A stretch of 64,000 nt of DNA from contig NC_133898.1 in assembly GCF_964199755.1 (NCBI RefSeq), positions 127,408,224 through 127,472,223 of the forward strand, in the 5' to 3' direction. Shown here piece after piece: positions 1 to 12,030 of the stretch. How positions within the stretch are numbered: the first letter of the stretch is position 1; each line of letters begins with the position of its first letter. The notes beneath the pieces are model-generated. The model did no database searches. It saw nothing but the letters and a program-made list of their open reading frames with translations, and was not told the origin of the DNA. The position numbers were made by a program, and so were the translations under genes. Source of the stretch: Larus michahellis. Lineage: Eukaryota > Chordata > Aves > Charadriiformes > Laridae.

Positions 1-2301
1 CTGATTTTAAGGATGTGCTAGTTCCAGCTGTCTCTGTATGAACAGGTCTGAGGGTTTGAATATCCAGAGCTCCACGGGTAAATTCGTTGCAAGCGGAATC
101 TGCAACATCTCATTATTAAAACTGCAAAATCAGAGCTGCTGTGCCTTCCCCTCTTAATGTACTTCTTTATTGAATGTGTCAGTAAGCATCTCCCATTTTA
201 ATATTTGATAAATATAAAGAGATAGGAGTGCTGCAAAATACTCGCCACCACTCATTAAAAGATCTAGGGCATCCTCCTCAAATTATCACCATGTGCCCTC
301 CCTCCACCTTTTTTCTTTCCAACCCCCCCAAAAAAAAACATAGCAGGAAATTTGTTACAGGAAATTGCTGTTATTGCCATTGTTATTATTATTGTTATTT
401 CTTCCCCCTCCCTTCACATTATCAGGAGTGGAAAGCCAAAAGATGACGAAGAGTAATTTGCCTGGAAAGACAATGTTTAGGGTGTTCTAACACCGGCGCT
501 GCATTTTTAATATCCACCCCTCTGAATGTGTTATCATTAAAACTTCATGGTTATCATTTTATTTATTTATTTATTAGCAGCAATGCCACCTCTCTGCTCG
601 GCAACGCTTCCTGCCTTTCCGATTTCAGCAGCGCCTGACCCCATTTCAGTCAATTTTCCATATCCTGCCTGTCTCGTATCCGCCGAGGGAACACACTGAT
701 GCTGTGTTTATGCTAATTTTATGCTCTCTGAGTTGTGTCTGTTATTCAAAGCAGTTGAAGCAGTTATTGCCAGTAATCTTATTTCTGCGAGAGCCCCCGG
801 GGCAGAGCAAGCCTCGAGCCGGTCCTGCAGACCGCGTCAGAGCCATCACAGCCTGCTGGTAAATGGCAGCTCTTTCCTGCAGAATCTGATATCAGTTACT
901 TCGCAAACACAGTAATAAAATGAAACAAATCAGATTTTCAAGTAAATAAACCAGACTTCAATGGCAACAACAATGGTCAGGACAACAGGATTTTAATAAG
1001 TGATGCTATACAGGGGAAAATATTAGACTGCCGCATCCCTTCTTCTTCTTGCTCTCGCCCTGCTCCAACCCAAAATTAGCTGGCAGAACGCCTTGCAGGC
1101 TGAAAGCAAAACAAATACTACCAGAACGGGTTCTGCACTCCTGGTTGGCAAAAAAAGGACATTCACTGATGGCATGTATGGAAATTTCCCTGCAAAGGTT
1201 CTCTGAGCTATTTCTTTGGGCAACAGAAGAACATGAATTGTTATTCCTATTTTTCTACTCCATAATATCCATGGGAAATTGCATGAGAACTTCTGCATTA
1301 AGGGACAGGCAGATGGTACCTACCAAGAGAAAGGTGTTGACCTTCTGCTCCAAAGTGCTGAGCATGATTCACGGTTTTGCCACTGTTTTCTTGGGCACCC
1401 TGGGCATGTAATTTAAGGATAGGTCTTGAAGTGCTCATCACCTTTTCAGTAAGGTTTTAAAACAAACAAACTCAGCAGCTTCCTTGGTGCCTTCCTAAAA
1501 GTCAAAGATTCAGAAGGCAGAAAAGGTGTTTTATTCCAAAATACCATTTAGAGAAAAACTTGAAATTCTGCATTTCAGATAGCCTTGCCTTGGAAAGTAT
1601 TTAAAATTTTGTCAGAAAGCCAATAGTTGGAAAAAAAAAATTGAATTCTGGCCAGTTTTCGGTTGCCAAAAATGTAAACCATTTTTCTCATAAGAAACGT
1701 TTCCTTCAAAAAACCCTCCAATTTAAGAAACATTTTTCAACAAGAAGACATTTCAAATGGAATATTTTCATGTTTTTCTACTGCCATCAACAGCACTCAG
1801 CTTTTATTGTGATGCTTAAGGCCATGATTTCAGCATACTGTGCTCTTTAGAAACTTGCCCAGTTACATTGAGTCCTCTGTAACAGCAGGAGCTCCCATAT
1901 ATAAATTCATATATCTATATATACATATCTGTATACATAAACAAAATATAAAATCCTGGATTTAATCTCTCTGTACCATAGTTTCTTGTCTGTCAAAACT
2001 GATTAATAATGCTTCGATTTCATTACTCAACTAATTTTTAAACTTTTCTGAAAGTCTGTCTTCTGTTCTGGCTGCTAAACTTCCTGAACAGCAGAAATTT
2101 TACTATTAGTTCACTTTCCTCATATTTTTGTGAATCTGAAATAAGGATTTGAAACTTTACTTTTTTCTTTAAAATTGTACAAGACCAATGGAAACTTCCA
2201 GATCACCTACATCCTCCTCTTGGAGAAATCTTAGTGATATATATCATGGTAAATTAAACACACCCTGACCCTTCGTTGTCCCTGAAGCCAACACATGACC
2301 A
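1..2301. other. Intergenic DNA, no gene seen
   Basis: No frame here looks like a real exon; the short open frames have no recognisable domain and no matching splice sites. The stretch is single-copy in appearance and AT-rich, with a degenerate TA-rich tract at about 1897-1945 and an ATTT run at about 558-575. It lies far downstream of the PKHD1 stop codon. The block at about 480-960 lacks visible repeats and could be conserved regulatory DNA, but that is only a guess without alignment. Confidence 0.5.
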
Positions 2302-3072
2302 TAGAATCACAGGATCATAGAATGCTTAGAGTTGGAAAGGACCCAATCCCCCTGCCATAGGCAGGGACACCTCCCACTAGACAAGGTTGCTCAAAGCCCT
2401 GTCCAACCTGACCTTAAACACCTCCAGGGATGGAGCATCCATAACTTCTCTGGGCAACCTGGGCCAGGGTCTCACCACCTCACAGTGAAGAATTTCTTCC
2501 TAATATCTAATCTAAATCTCCCCTCTTTCAGTTTAAAACCATTACCCCTCATCCTATTATGCCACTCCCTGACAAAGAGTCCCTCCCCAGCTTTTCTGGA
2601 GCACCTTTAGGGACTGGAAGACCACAATAAGTTCTCCTCGGAGCCTTCTCTTCTCCAGGCCGAACACCCCCAACTCTCTCAGCCTGTCCTCACAGCAGAG
2701 GGGCTCCAGCCCTCTCATCATCTCCGGGGCATCCTCTGGCCCCGCTCCAACACCTCCATGTCCCTCCTGTGCCGAAGCCCCAGAGCTGGAGGCAGCACTG
2801 CAGGGAGTTCTCCCCCGAGCGGAGCAGAGGGGCAGAATCCCCCCCCTCGCCCTGCTGCCCACGCTGCTGGGGATGCAGCCCAGGCTGTGGGGGGATTTCT
2901 GGGCTGCCAGTGCACATTGTTGGCTTATGTTGAGCTTCTCACGCACCAACACCCCCCAGCCCTTCTCCTCAGGGCTGCTATCCATCCATTCTCCACCCAG
3001 CCTATGTTTGTGCTTGGGATTGCCCCAACCCACGTGCAGGACCTTGCACTTAGCCGTGTTGCATCTTATGAT
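2302..3072 (-). mobile_element. CR1 LINE, 5'-truncated
   Basis: The left end carries the CR1 3' tail (ATAGAATCACAGGATCATAG on the plus strand). Reading the minus strand gives the C-terminal end of CR1 ORF2: the AKCKVLHVG block, then an LGVLV-like block, then [19 protein letters not shown]. The frame from 3075 to 2557 is open but degraded relative to the better copy at 39.9-41.5 kb. It is GC-rich compared with its surroundings. Its right end meets the tail of a second CR1 directly. Confidence 0.9.
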
Positions 3073-3180
3073 CATAGAATCATAGAATCATAGAATTGTT
3101 CAGGTTGGAAGGCACCTTAAAGATCATCTTGTTCCAACCCCACCGCCATGGGCAGATATACCTTCCACTAGACCAAGTTG
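3073..3180 (-). mobile_element. CR1 LINE 3' end fragment
   Basis: Three tandem copies of the CATAGAAT-type tail at about 3073-3097 are followed by the CR1 3' block (GGTTGGAAGGCACCTTAAAG, then TCCAACCCC and CACTAGACCA). The fragment ends near 3180. It abuts the previous CR1 in the same orientation. Confidence 0.9.
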
Positions 3181-4014
3181 GATGTTTAGCCACATGCATT
3201 ATAAGAGTTCTTTGTCCCCAGAACACTGTGTGACCTCACACAAAATGCATGTTGGAAATTATTGCTGGTTTAGGGATCATTGCTGTCTCTCCTGAGCCAA
3301 AACCATGGTAACAATTTACTGTTAGCAGTGGAGTTTATAGGACTGAGAATGTTTTCTGGAACTATTTCATCGTATAGCACACACATAGCCAATGCTTTTT
3401 GGTCTTCTCTAATCCAAAGACAAGCAGAATTTTTGAGGGTACCTTTTCAGGCTTCAACTACGTTTGGATAAATTTCTTGTGGAGGTAAGAGGCTTCAATA
3501 GCCTTCAACCGTGGCAGTGCAAGCCAAAGATGAAATCGAAAGAGTTACTCAGATCAGTGACACTGAGAGCAGATTTTGACTCGACTTCTGTAAATCACAT
3601 ATGTATATTAATCTTTAAAATTCAAGACATTGGCTATTTTTTTCCATTCTGTGAAGTATAATTTTTAAATTTGTCTGTGTTGCAGATTTAGCACTGATCT
3701 AAATAAACTAGAAAAACAGAGAAGACCTGGGCTAAATGTCTAAAAAAAGTGAAGGCCAGGAGAGCTTTTCCTTGACCTCGGAGGTCAGGATTTCACCACC
3801 GCTCTCCTAACCCGGCAGTTTAGCTGCCTCTTGAGTCTGACACAGTTACCAAAGCAGTACCCATGCCTGAACAAGAAACCCTGGCAGATCCAATTGCTGC
3901 CCAATAATTTCCTCCATCTAGGACCAAAGCCAGTTTGTACAATGTGCCACAAAGAAGAGATGCCAAAACTAGCCCTGGAATTAAACACCGTGTAGCTGTT
4001 CACATCCTAAAGTG
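3181..4014. other. Intergenic DNA, no gene seen
   Basis: Single-copy-looking AT-rich sequence between CR1 copies. Short open frames on both strands have no recognisable features. Confidence 0.5.
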
Positions 4015-4101
4015 GACTGCAGGACCAAATGCATCCTACTGGACTTGATGATCTTAAGGGTCTTTTCCAACCTAAACGATTCTGTGATTCTATGGTTCTA
4101 T
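4015..4101 (+). mobile_element. CR1 LINE 3' end fragment
   Basis: The CR1 terminal block (ACTGGACTTGATGATCTTAA, then TTTTCCAACCTAAACG) is followed by the degenerate tail ATTCTGTGATTCTATGGTTC. It is heavily 5'-truncated. Confidence 0.85.
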
Positions 4102-7100
4102 TAACGGAGCTGCACTATCAGCTAAAAAGCTGGACTTGCTGTTAACTGTGGCAGCACTGGTACATTCAGGACACAAAATATTTTTATCCCCAACTGTTCC
4201 TAAACTACTGTAAATGTCAATTAGGTAAGAGTAGCAGTGACAACATTTTTTACAGGGATTGAAATAGGTGGCATTATTTTTCCTCACTGGATTATTTTCT
4301 CTACAGGCTTTCTATTTTTCTTTCACACGCATTTTAGATCTCTTCCAATGGAAACCTGGGCACTCCAAACAGAACACTTTTCTACAAAGTAGACAAATTC
4401 CTTAAGAACAAAAATGTTTAGAAAAATGATTTTTTAAGAACATTTCCAAATGAAAATAATATAGATACTGAAAAAAAAAGAAGTAGAGAGTATTCTGCCT
4501 ACTTCTGGGCAGATGTTCCTTGCAATAGTTGCATTTGACATGGAGGTATTTCTGCATTCATGAAACAAATGTCAGCTGATTGGATTGTTCTATAGAATTA
4601 GCTCAGAAAAATATTCAGAATATATATATGTATATACATGTATATATAAACGTAGATTAAAATTAATTTCACAGACATTATCAATATTGTTCCTGCTGAA
4701 GTGAATAAAAAAGTTATCCCGACTTTGTAAGAGCAGAATCAGGCCATTGAAACTTAATGAAACTGTTCTGACTTTTTTTTTCGTTTTTTTTCTGCATCAA
4801 TCTCCATTACATAATTCTCAAAGGAGGAGATGTCTGACCACAAGTGTGTATGTCTAAGGTCCTTCAATCAATATTACTTTTGTATTTGACAATTCATACC
4901 ATTCATAACTGGATGTAGAAAAAAAACAACACAACAACTTATGAATTTTCTGGGTTTTTTTTCTTTAGTATCATCTACATATGTAAATACAAATATAAAT
5001 ACAAATACAGTCTAGGCGTGTAAAGCTTTGACGGCATTTTCAAGTATCCTTTGGCAGGAAACTACTTTTTAATATTAATGGCAAATTGCTAGATTTATGA
5101 TAACCAAAGAAACACAATTTGCTGTTTCTTTATGTATTTGTTTTACGTGTTTGGAAGCATTTTAGGCTGGGAGGATGAGTGTGTATTGCGTATTTGATCT
5201 ATGGGGCTGTTGTTTGCAGGATCTGCAGTGTCTCTCAACAATTCAAGCTCAGGGGTCCAGTTGAGCAGCATTGAGGATGGTGGTCACTCACGACTTGACT
5301 GGCAACACCAGCTCAAGTGCTGTTGGACACTTGGCACCTAAGCTAAAGGACATATCTCCAAACATCTGGAGAAATATATACGATATATGCTATATCCTGA
5401 AACTGTAGAACGGAACTGATTTTATTTTATTTTTATTTTTCTAACAAAAATGAACCTAATAGAGCTGAGCTCCACTGAATTTTCTAAAAAGTACAAATCC
5501 AAGAAAGTGGAAGCTATTTGAGGATGTGGGCTAAATTTACCAAATTCTTACAAACACTTCAAAAATGGAGGAAAAGTATTCCATGGTGATTTTTTTTAAA
5601 TTATTTTTTATAGTTAATTAGTTTTATAGTTTCCAGAATAGACTTAGAGATTTAAACATCATAAACAAAAGAAAATGAGGAATGCTACTAACAGATCATC
5701 CACCCAGAATTCAGCAGGACAAAGCTGCAGTTGTGACACAAACCTGGCAAAGGATCCACATAATCTGGAAAAGTACTCCAATCAGTGTGGTAGAGTAATT
5801 AACCTGGATTAATTGAGCTGGAGCCAACAGCTGTGAGGATACTCTCTGAACCATGAGGTTATTCAGGATTTCTCTCTTTGTATTCCAGCCAACATTTAGC
5901 TTTTTTAACTAACTGTTGCAACACATGGAAAAGAAAAGAGAGGAGGAAGTCCTATTTAGAAGTTTAACATCCTTAAATTACCCCTGTAGATAATGGAGAG
6001 AAATAGTAGTCTCTTGAGCTCCAGTGTAAAACATGTGTCTAAACTTGGTGGAATAAATAATCTCTCAGAGGCCTCCTGCATAGCATCTTCTTGTTTCAAC
6101 CCCAACTTGAGATATGGAAGAATCCCGTCGCTCCTCTGCCCGATGCTAACCCAAATCTCCCTTTTGCTTTCAAGACAAAAAATTAGCTTTGTCATTTCAA
6201 AGAAAAATAGGCTAATTTTCCTATTACTGCTCAGTTCCTTGTTGCATCAAAGATATTACCTTATTTTAAACAGATTATTTAAATTACATATATTTTCCTT
6301 TTTTCATTTAGCTCCTTTTATTGTATTATTTATTTCCATGGCAGAAAGGAGGTTTTTGAATGTATCAGTTATTTCTCATTAGAGAGAATGATATGCTCCA
6401 TAACGCAGTGACAGGCCAGCCAGCTTCATTACTTTCAAAAATTATTCTACTTAAAGCATATGTTCCTTGTCCCAAAGATATTTAGGCAAATTTTCTACAA
6501 AGAACTTTCTCTTCCATCCATTGTGCGTGTTCCAGCATAGCGTAAGTTTTCTCTGTTGGAATAAATAGGCTGAGTTGTACCTCCAATGCAACCATTATTA
6601 CAGTAAAACAAAGGACAAAAAAATAAATGCCCAGGTCTGAAATTTTATCTCATCCTTTCATATGGAGTCTGGATGAACATTCCTGGATTACACCAAAGGA
6701 CCCCAATTCTTTCCGTTATATAGACATCAGCAGAAGTATTGCTTACTTCTCTATGTATGAACAGGAGAGTCTTAAAAATCAGCTATTCACCTGATCTTTA
6801 GATACAAATAGCTGCATATGCATATTCAACAACAACAAGAAAATGAAAAATGCAAAAGATAAACCCACTCCTATGGTGGACTTCTGCTGATATTAAGAAA
6901 TGTTAATAACTTGAAGAGAGTCAGAGATTTTCTTTTTATTGAACCTAATAAAGACACAACATTTCACTCACTCTCTTCCGCTCCAAAGTGTTCGTTATTT
7001 GCCCTAGACTGAATGCTACTAGTTAGATGATTTTCAAATATTGTTTCCTTCCTGTTTCTCTTAATTTGGATGGAGGTGCAATGATCCAAGTGAATTGGAG

Positions 7101-7155
7101 CACTGAATTCCTAAAAAGAAAGTGCATCGCTGATTTCTCTCTGATGAAGCAGAGC

Positions 7156-7200
7156 ACACACACACACACATGCACACACATGCACACATGCACATAGACA
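7156..7200. repeat. (CA)n microsatellite, interrupted by TG
   Basis: Runs of CA interrupted by regularly spaced ATG triplets (CACACATGCACACACATGCA). Confidence 0.9.
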
Positions 7201-10007
7201 CGCTATTTTAAGTCCCAAATATTGTGTTGAAGCATTTCTCCCTCACATATAGGCTTGGGAAGAATTTAGTGCTAAATAAATGCTGCCTCAAACCAGGCAA
7301 GATAAAACATAAATCATTGCATTAAAAACCTCTAACAAGTCTATCTGCTTTTTGAAATGACTGGGAGATGAAAGAGAGGAGTCTCATTTAAGAAGGCCCA
7401 GCGGAACAGTTCTGCATTTATATAGCTGTTATCAAAAGCAATTCATTTGGAGATCAAATAGACTGACAGATAGGACAAGCAGGGGATCACTACTGCCTTC
7501 AGGCAGCCAAAAGCAAGGATGGTTTCCCAGTACCATCACTAATATTGGGTCTAGTCAATGCTCATGTCTATTACGGCTCGCAGTAACAGCCAGCTGAATG
7601 TTAATGCCCACTTCTTAGACTCCAATTCGATGCCAATTTGTAGCTGAGGGAGTAAATAGTGTACATCCCTTTCTCTGACTTTTTTTCCCTTTTCTTTTTT
7701 CTTGTAGGAGTACCTCCTTTTGTCAGCATTGTGTGTCTGATGAGGGTTTACTTCTTAAAAAGGTAATGCCACTGAAGACAAAAGCGAGAGAAGAGAATGG
7801 GCTTTCCAGGGTCCCCTTAGCAATGTGCTGTGGTGTGTGCATCGACAGCACCTCTCTTCTTTGCACGCTGGAGACATGCTGCCGCTTATTTACAGGAAAA
7901 AGCTCAATGCTGTTTTCCTCCTTTCAAAATGAAAAGAGATGCGATCCATCAGCCCAAGGCCGTCTGCAATTTCTCCCATGCAACAATTCAGCACACCTGT
8001 AAGGAAAACTTACTTTTTCCTCTCCAAAAAAGCTGCCACTGGGGTAAGAATAAAGACTTATTGTGATCTTAGCCACCCAAAATATGTTTACAGTGCTAAA
8101 TAAGAAAGGGTGAATGAGTGATCTTTGGTTTGGAGATCAGGTAACCCAGAAATGCCTTGTGTTTAGATAGTTTAGGACAAACATCCTCAAAATGAAACTA
8201 TCTAATCCACACTACATCACAGTTATGGCTCCTCGGGATCCCATGAGATGCCTCCATGGCCCTAAAACATGAATATTATTTTCTGTTGCGGTTTTTTTTT
8301 TGGTTGTGTTTTTTTTTTTTTTTTTTAATGTGAGGTCTGCCTTATGGCCACAGTGGTGTTTTTATTGCATCACACTGAGGATATATGTTAGATGCCTTGG
8401 GATATAGTACAAAAGGAATTTAGGATGCTGCAGAGTATAAATTCTGCTAAGGATTAGCAGATTCCTCCCAACGAAAAGTGGCCGTAATTATACACCAACC
8501 ATTTTATCTGGACACAGGATTTGGGAACCGCATGGACTAGACTTAATGCTTACAGAAATCAGTGCTCTGTGAGATGCAATTGCCTCGAAAAAGTGGGATT
8601 TCAACTTTCTGACTGAGTAAAATAACAAGTCAGAATCAGCACAAATGCAAAAATTTGGAAAATGACACTAGAAGGCATAGAGCATATGCGGGTGATGCTT
8701 ACAATCAACTTCTTTGCTATATCTTTCTCTTTTTAATTTTGCATTTTCAGATGCAGCCATCACTGCATGGAGAGCACTGGAGACTTGTTCAAGTGGTAAT
8801 TCAATGGGTGCTGTAGGAGGAAAGCAAGAAAAAGCTAAGGTAGATAATTTTTCCAGGAAAAAAAAATGGTACTGGGAGTTGTGGAAGGAGAAGCAGACCA
8901 AGGAATCAAAAGAGAAAAAGGTGTCGTGGAAAATAGCTGAAATCGAGTGCAGCAGGTAAAAGTAGAAGATAATATACCAATACAGGATTTAGGGCTTGAT
9001 ATTAAACAATAAGTACACATTCCTTACAGGCACTGAACAACCATTAAAAATTTGACTCTTAAGTCCTACAAAATGTCCCTTTTCTAGTGCATAGTTCCCT
9101 TTTCTTTTATGCAGAACTACAAATTGAGTAGACCAACTCAGCCTGGGAAGGGTTGGGCAAAGGGCAAAGAAGGAGTAAGGTAGATAGGGAATGACCATTC
9201 ACTCTCTCCTCCAGTAAAAGGACTAGGAAGTATGAAATAAATAGCTCAAGAGCCAGGTTTGAAACATTCAAAAGGACTATATCTTCAAGGAACACATCAG
9301 TAAACCGATATATTTATTGCTGTATGTTGACAAGATGATACTTAAAACTTACACAGCTTAAAAAAACCCCAAAACAGTAGGACAAATAATTGGCAAGAAA
9401 TCATCAAAGAATATTAAATAGAAATGGCCTTCCTCTGAGCTACAAATCACAGCAGAGTAGGGGAATATGCCAGGGAAATATGAGTCTTTGCTGTCCTACT
9501 TCTTCTGTTTTTCCCTTGGCAGTTGTCCTACTTCTGTTTTTCCCTTGGCACTCTGGCCAGTATCAGTCACTAGGCTAAATGGATCTTTGATGTGGACCAG
9601 CCAAGTTATTCTCATGTCCCCATCACAAGAAGTCTCTTTCCGCTTCTCTGCTGGGTCTTACTCTTTGTTCCACAGCCCAACTGCCCTGCAAATAGTTTTC
9701 CCGCAGAGTTCTTGATCTGCTGACCTGAGAACCTATTCATGGGTTAGAAAAAAACCCCACTGCCAACAAAACAAGGCCGTGGTCCTTCCAGTGCAGCCAG
9801 CCCTGTCATAAGGAAAGGCAGTGCAACACTGGGATGCCAAACAAGTTGGGATGAAATATTAATTATGGTAAGACTTTACAAAAAAGGCTATCTGCCCCCG
9901 TGAGAGTCCAAGCCTCGAAGCTAGTCTCTTGTGGAACAAAAGTAAGTTGTCAGATTTGAATAATTTCCCTGCATGTAGATAAATCCTCACATTTCTACAT
10001 CTCCCTG

Positions 10008-10025
10008 CCCCCCCCCCCCCCCCCC
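10008..10025. repeat. Homopolymer of 18 C
   Basis: Eighteen consecutive C on the plus strand, continued by a C-rich stretch with CACACC and CCTCC to about 10052. The minus strand is correspondingly G-rich. Confidence 0.95.
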
Positions 10026-11677
10026 ACACCGCCTTTTCCTCCTCCCCCCTCTCTTCACTTTTGCAAACAAGAAAAGAAACACTAGGAGCTATTTCACTGG
10101 ATAACCATGCAAATGAAACAGGAGATTTAAATGTCTTCGCAAGGAGATCAGAGACACAGTTGGAAACAGCTGTAAGGGGCATTGGAATGATTATAAGGGA
10201 ATAGGATGGGTGCATTATTTGGCTTGGTGACTTCATTAGTGATATTTGGCATCAGATGCTCAGCTGGTGTAAATCAGAAGAGCTCCTCTGTGCCTGCTTA
10301 TCCCCTCTGAGGATTCACATATTTGTCCTGAATATGTATTTCTACATCATTCTATTTTATTTTTCTCCACTGCACTGGTCTCCAGGCAGCATTTTGAGAA
10401 TAGGAATTTAAGCCATGAGAAGGTATTTTGTTAGATGGAACAAAACTACATGTGTATCTGTTGCCTTGAAGAATTTGAGGTCTTACTAGTGATAAAATCT
10501 TGAGTTTTGATTCAGCTTGTCTACCAGTAAATGAAATGTAGGGATACAGGATCCTTATGAAGCCTAAACCCCCAAATTCTCAGTCTCTTGTCATTCAAAA
10601 TAGCTGTTGAAAATGTATCAACTATGGCTTTTTGTTCATACAGCAGTATCAAATACCTGTGTAAAATTCAATAGGAATTGACACTTATGAATTTCAGGGT
10701 CTCTTAAATATTTCTTGAAATATAATAACGAGATAAGAGTTTTTCTTCATTTTTATCTTTTTAGCTATTTTTACAACAAATTTGGAAGTATTGCTTTTCT
10801 CCAGAAGCTCAAGACCTGTCTGTAATTTTACTGTCTTTATAGTGGAAGAATCTTTAGCAAAAAGTAGAAATGTGGTTCCTCCTGAAAGAAATTCTCCTCT
10901 GATACGTTCTTTGTGCAATTCACAGTCTGTCCCTTGTTTTTGAATCTATAACATTAAGTCTTTTTTCTTTTTCTTTTTTTTTTTTCCCATTTGAAGAAGA
11001 TGAAGAGAAATAAGCAATCATTTGAGACATCCTGTCTGACAATATACGTCAAAAAAATTCAGCCATTTCTGTTGATGGAGGTGTATCTACAGATGGAATG
11101 GGTAAGGAAGAAAGACAAATCACTTCTCTTCATGCACTCAATGGACACATGAACTTCAGACTAAGTAATGAAAGCAATTGCACGTGCATTCAGTAGACAA
11201 GATGTCAGTGGGAAGACTACTATCAATAACAGCAAGCTTCTCCTTTCGTAAAAGGAGATGTCCCCACCTTTCCCAGTCAAACCAAGACTGCATGTCCCAG
11301 CCAGTGCATAGTCCATGGCTTCCCCTGCCCACCCATTAGAGTGGAAAGCTATGTAAAACAGGGGAAGAATCTTTGTCTGGAAAGTGCTGGAAAACAGATA
11401 ATTTTGGTCAGTGTCCTCAAAAAATATTGGTATTCAGAGGAACATTGAAAGCTTGGGGCATTTGATTTTCCAAAGAATCTTTTAAAACAAAGATGTTTGA
11501 TGAAGACAAACAGTCCCTGTGAAACTGTTAAAATCTAGCTAAATATTTAATTTTCCATCAAAAGAAAGAAAACTGAAAATTTTGGTTATAGTCATTTAGG
11601 GATCTAGCATGGAACACCAGTACCTTCCATAATTTTGGTGGTTATCAGGGAAAAGTCAGAAAGGGAAGATCTAAGAA

Positions 11678-12030
11678 ATGTAGAATCATTTTGGTTGGAA
11701 AAGACCATCAAGTCCAACTGCAAACCTAACACTGCCAAGTCCACCACTAAACCATGTCGCTCAGCACCACATCTACAGGTCCTTTAAAAACCTCCAGGGA
11801 TGGTGACTCAACTACTACCCTGAGCAGCCTGTTCCAATGCTTGACAACCCTTTCAGTGAAATATCCAATCTATCCCTCCCCTTGTGCAACTTGAGGCCGT
11901 TTCCTCTTGTTCTATCACCTCTTACTTGGGAGAAGAGACCGATCTCCCCTCGCTACAATCTCCTTTCACAGCCCCAGTTCCCTCAGCTGGTCATCATAAG
12001 ACTTGTTCTCTAGACCCTTCCCCAGCTGTA
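11678..12030 (-). mobile_element. CR1 LINE, older 5'-truncated copy
   Basis: The plus strand shows the reverse complement of CR1: TAGAATCATTTTGGTTGGAA, then AAGTCCAACTGCAAACC, then AACCTCCAGGGATGGTGACT, then CCTGTTCCAATGCTTGACAA. It ends around the CTGGTCATCATAAGACTTG block. The frame is broken and divergence is higher than in most other copies here. It appears to be a CR1-C/F-like subfamily, judging only from the AACACTGCCAAGTCC segment. Confidence 0.85.

Larger units (their letters stand above)
4102..11677. other. Intergenic DNA, no gene seen
   Basis: About 7.6 kb with no supportable coding gene. It contains AT-rich tracts (about 4618-4652), a CA-rich microsatellite (7156-7200), poly-T runs (about 8290-8327), an imperfect tandem duplication of about 26-29 bp (9493-9521 and 9524-9550), a run of 18 C (10008-10025) and a pyrimidine tract (about 10960-10987). 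A 55-bp interval at 7708-7762 is flanked on the plus strand by a long polypyrimidine acceptor and a donor-like GTAATG. No gene can be built from it. Confidence 0.5.

Noticed and set aside
9859..10236. 125-codon minus-strand frame
   Set aside because: Runs through the 18-base homopolymer as polyglycine and has no other support.
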